Part shown: in pieces, positions 61,915 to 64,000 of the stretch
Layout of the letters: every line of letters starts with the position of its first letter
Position numbering within the stretch: the stretch's first letter is position 1
NCBI GenBank assembly: GCA_963744875.1
Contig: CAVUVQ010000034.1
Coordinates: forward strand, 372,001-436,000
From: JACDAE01 sp963744875
GTDB lineage: Bacteria > Chloroflexota > Ktedonobacteria > Ktedonobacterales > Ktedonobacteraceae
DNA: 64,000 bases
Direction of reading: 5' to 3'
Notes under the pieces: model-generated
What the model saw: only the letters and a program-made list of their open reading frames with translations
The model's database searches: none
What the model was told of the DNA's origin: nothing
Position numbers and translations under genes: made by a program

Positions 61915-63300
61915 ATGATACCCGATCAGAATCAGTTACGTCAGTTACCTTCTGTTAATGAACTTCTTCAGGCTCCGGCCAGTCAGCATCTCATAATACA
62001 ATTCTCGCATGATCTTGTGGTATACGCTATACGTACCAGCCTCGCTCAAGCTCGCACCGACATTCTCACAGGGGCATCCTGCCCTTCTTCGGCTGGTTTG
62101 TTGGCCCAGGCTGAGGATATCCTCCACAAGGAACAACAACCTCACTTGCATTCTGTCATTAACGCAACAGGAGTGATCGTCAATACAAATCTTGGTCGTG
62201 CTCCCCTCAGTCGGGAAGCGTTGCAAGCCGTTCAAACGGTTTCTCAGAACTACTCTAATTTAGAATATGATCTGACAATGGGTGAACGTGGTTCTCGTCA
62301 TGTTCACACTGAAGCTCTTTTGCGTGAGCTTACCGGAGCAGAAGCTGCTATTGTTACGAATAATAATGCGGCAGCAGTACTTTTGTCTTTAAGCGCGTTG
62401 GCTAATGGACGCGAAGTAATCATCTCGCGCGGCCAACTGGTAGAGATCGGTGGAGGCTTTCGTATTCCCGACGTTATGCGCCAGAGTGGCTGTTCCCTGG
62501 TCGAAGTTGGTACGACGAACCGGACACGTATCCAGGATTATGCAAACGCTTTAACTGAACAGACGGCTTTATTATTATCCGTTCACCCCAGCAATTTTTT
62601 GATCACTGGCTTCACTGAATTTGCGCCTCTTCATGCACTAGCCGAACTGGCTCATAAAAATGGGCTGTTGGTTATGGAGGATCTTGGTAGCGGCTGCTTG
62701 CTTAATAGTGAACAGTATGGCCTGACGCATGAGCCAACGCCCAAGGAGCGTATTGCGGAAGGTGCCGATGTGGTTTGTTTCTCTGGTGATAAATTGTTAG
62801 GCGGTCCACAGGCGGGCATTATAGTTGGCAAAGCTGATAGTATTGCACGTATCGGTCGTCATCCCTTGATGCGTGCTGTACGTATCGATAAGATGACGCT
62901 GGCAGCTCTCGAAACGACGCTGCGTCATTATCAACGAGGACAGGCCACAACACATATTCCTGTATGGCGAATGATTGCGACTCCTCCCGAAAGAATCGCT
63001 TCCCGCGCAGCACACTGGGTAACAGAGTTGCACAGCCATGGTATTAGTGCCTATACACAACACGGTGCGTCAACCATTGGGGGTGGTTCTTTACCCGGTG
63101 AAACCTTGCCTACTACTCTACTTGCTCTTAACGCAGTACAGGTACCACTTCCTCTAGACGTGTTGGCAAAACGCCTGCGCCTGCGTCCAATTCCTATTAT
63201 TACACGCATCATGCATGATGCCCTCTTGCTTGATCCACGTACTGTGCTTGAGGAACAAGATGATGAAGTGATACAGGCGCTTACAATTGAGTGTTCATAG
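61915..63300 (+). CDS. selA: L-seryl-tRNA(Sec) selenium transferase SelA
   Basis: A 461-residue PLP enzyme, the family length. It converts seryl-tRNA(Sec) to selenocysteyl-tRNA(Sec) using selenophosphate. The PLP lysine is K293 in VVCFSGDKLLGGPQAG. Other family marks are VINATGVIVNTNLGRAPLS, RGSRHVHTEALLRELTGAE and MEDLGSGCLL. The N-terminal LPSVNELL is typical of SelA. Presence implies that the organism has SelB, SelD, tRNA-Sec and selenoproteins elsewhere, none of which is visible in this window. Start ATG at 61915 follows TTAAGGATATTTCTTGT. It ends one base before the stop codon of the convergent rsgA. Confidence 0.95.
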   Translation: MIPDQNQLRQLPSVNELLQAPASQHLIIQFSHDLVVYAIRTSLAQARTDILTGASCPSSAGLLAQAEDILHKEQQPHLHSVINATGVIVNTNLGRAPLSREALQAVQTVSQNYSNLEYDLTMGERGSRHVHTEALLRELTGAEAAIVTNNNAAAVLLSLSALANGREVIISRGQLVEIGGGFRIPDVMRQSGCSLVEVGTTNRTRIQDYANALTEQTALLLSVHPSNFLITGFTEFAPLHALAELAHKNGLLVMEDLGSGCLLNSEQYGLTHEPTPKERIAEGADVVCFSGDKLLGGPQAGIIVGKADSIARIGRHPLMRAVRIDKMTLAALETTLRHYQRGQATTHIPVWRMIATPPERIASRAAHWVTELHSHGISAYTQHGASTIGGGSLPGETLPTTLLALNAVQVPLPLDVLAKRLRLRPIPIITRIMHDALLLDPRTVLEEQDDEVIQALTIECS

Positions 63301-63301
63301 A

Positions 63302-64000
63302 TCAGCGCTCCTCGCCATTGTAAATGCGTACATAGCTTCTATACCTGCGCTCATCAATAGCTCCATTCTGAACGGCTTGCTGAATCGCACATCCTTCCTC
63401 GTCAATATGTACACAGTCGGAGTATTCGCACTCACCCAGGTAAGGACGAAATTCCACGAAACAAGAGGCCAGTTCCTCAGGCTGAATATTCCAACCTGTA
63501 AGCGCTCGAATACCAGCCGAATCCGCTAACCAGCCACCACTTGATAAAGGATAGAGTTGCGAACCAGTAGTCGTGTGTCGGCCTTTGCCAGTTACATCAC
63601 TGATCAGACCGGTACGTATTGCCATACCAGGCTCGATAGCGTTCACCAGCGAAGATTTCCCGACTCCCGAAGAACCTGTAAAAAGCGAGGTGTGATCTTT
63701 TAATAACAACGCTAATTCTTTTATACCCTCGCCAGTCTGCGCACTGGTCCAGATAACAGTATAGTTAAGTCTAGTATAGAGCTGAGCTGCTTCATCTACA
63801 TAACGTGGATGTGGCAGGTCGGCTTTGTTGAGGCAGATTAATGAATGTAATTCCGCTGACTCACAGAGTGTCAGGTAACGATCAAGCATGCCAAAGTGTG
63901 GATCGGGCTGTCCACAAGCAAAAACAAGCACCACCTGGTCAAGGTTGGCAAGCATCGTCTGCTGAACCACTTTTTTCGGTGTTGAACCTGCATCTTTACG
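63302..64000 (-). CDS. rsgA: Ribosome small-subunit GTPase RsgA, N-terminus beyond window
   Basis: About 232 C-terminal residues of this circularly permuted GTPase, which helps 30S subunit maturation. The G motifs appear in permuted order: ICLNKADLPHP (G4), then SLFTGSSGVGKSSLVNAIEP (G1) and LADSAGIRAL (G3). The zinc-binding C-terminal domain has GECEYSDCVHIDEEGCAI with the expected C, C, H and C. The open frame continues to the window edge (upstream of a GTG at 63970), so the N-terminal OB domain is cut off. It lies convergent to selA with only one base between stop codons. Confidence 0.93.
   Translation of the reverse strand, partial: RKDAGSTPKKVVQQTMLANLDQVVLVFACGQPDPHFGMLDRYLTLCESAELHSLICLNKADLPHPRYVDEAAQLYTRLNYTVIWTSAQTGEGIKELALLLKDHTSLFTGSSGVGKSSLVNAIEPGMAIRTGLISDVTGKGRHTTTGSQLYPLSSGGWLADSAGIRALTGWNIQPEELASCFVEFRPYLGECEYSDCVHIDEEGCAIQQAVQNGAIDERRYRSYVRIYNGEER

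Overview
The window is a 64 kb piece of a bacterial chromosome with moderate GC and no rRNA, phage or intact insertion sequence. The best guess at the source is a Chloroflexota bacterium of the Ktedonobacteria type. The support is a mix of features: Ser/Thr kinases with a zinc ribbon and TPRs, stand-alone GAF and PRC-barrel proteins, a secreted tectonin/PLL-like repeat protein, low-complexity NYN and PNPase proteins, and Gram-positive-style rplJ attenuation. This is inference; no rRNA is present to confirm it. Promoters of several genes and tRNAs are near-consensus sigma-70 type (TTGACA, 17 bp, TATAAT), and most terminators are clear hairpins with T-runs.

Layout. 1-4.2 kb: end of a ROK sugar kinase, tlyA, a NUDIX hydrolase, an OmpR-type two-component pair and tRNA-Lys. 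4.3-13.9 kb: ArsR regulator, PHP phosphoesterase, CDP-alcohol phosphatidyltransferase, a large NYN-domain protein, a BMP-family lipoprotein, an M20 peptidase, a DivIC/FtsB-like protein and a tail-anchored hypothetical. 14.2-24 kb: rho, a Tat-exported repeat protein, modBA without modC, small membrane proteins, a candidate structured RNA, an aquaporin, a GAF protein, tRNA-Met and two initiator tRNAs. 24.4-33.3 kb: ftsH, then a left-pointing signalling cluster (sensor kinase, unknown protein, CheY-like, CheW-like, a CheA-like protein with a degenerate ATPase region, and a MazG-like protein) and tRNA-Asn. 33.4-36.5 kb: mgtE with a long leader. 36.5-51.1 kb: secreted NHL protein, PLD-like protein, two tandem thymidylate-kinase-like genes, hydrolase, TspO, PRC-barrel protein, TPR Ser/Thr kinase, rsmA, class A PBP and L,D-transpeptidase. 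51.3-60.9 kb: a left-pointing information-processing block: tRNA-Tyr, tRNA-Thr, tuf, rpmG, secE, nusG, rplK, rplA, rplJ, rplL, rpsO, pnp and a type-4 uracil-DNA glycosylase. 61-64 kb: a small unknown gene, a MazF/PemK-like gene, selA (implying selenocysteine use) and the end of rsgA.

An important quality point is that at least ten reading-frame breaks are visible, nearly all single extra bases. Two are in rplL and tuf, which should be intact in a living cell. The simplest reading is an insertion-biased sequencing or assembly error, so these genes are annotated as single genes with a frame note rather than as pseudogenes.

No wholly new multi-gene system could be established from sequence alone. 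The most interesting leads are the CheA-like pseudokinase cluster, the MazF-like pair in front of selA, an identical 18-bp element upstream of two envelope genes, the candidate attenuator RNA before the aquaporin, and the mgtE leader with a small ORF and paired DnaA boxes.
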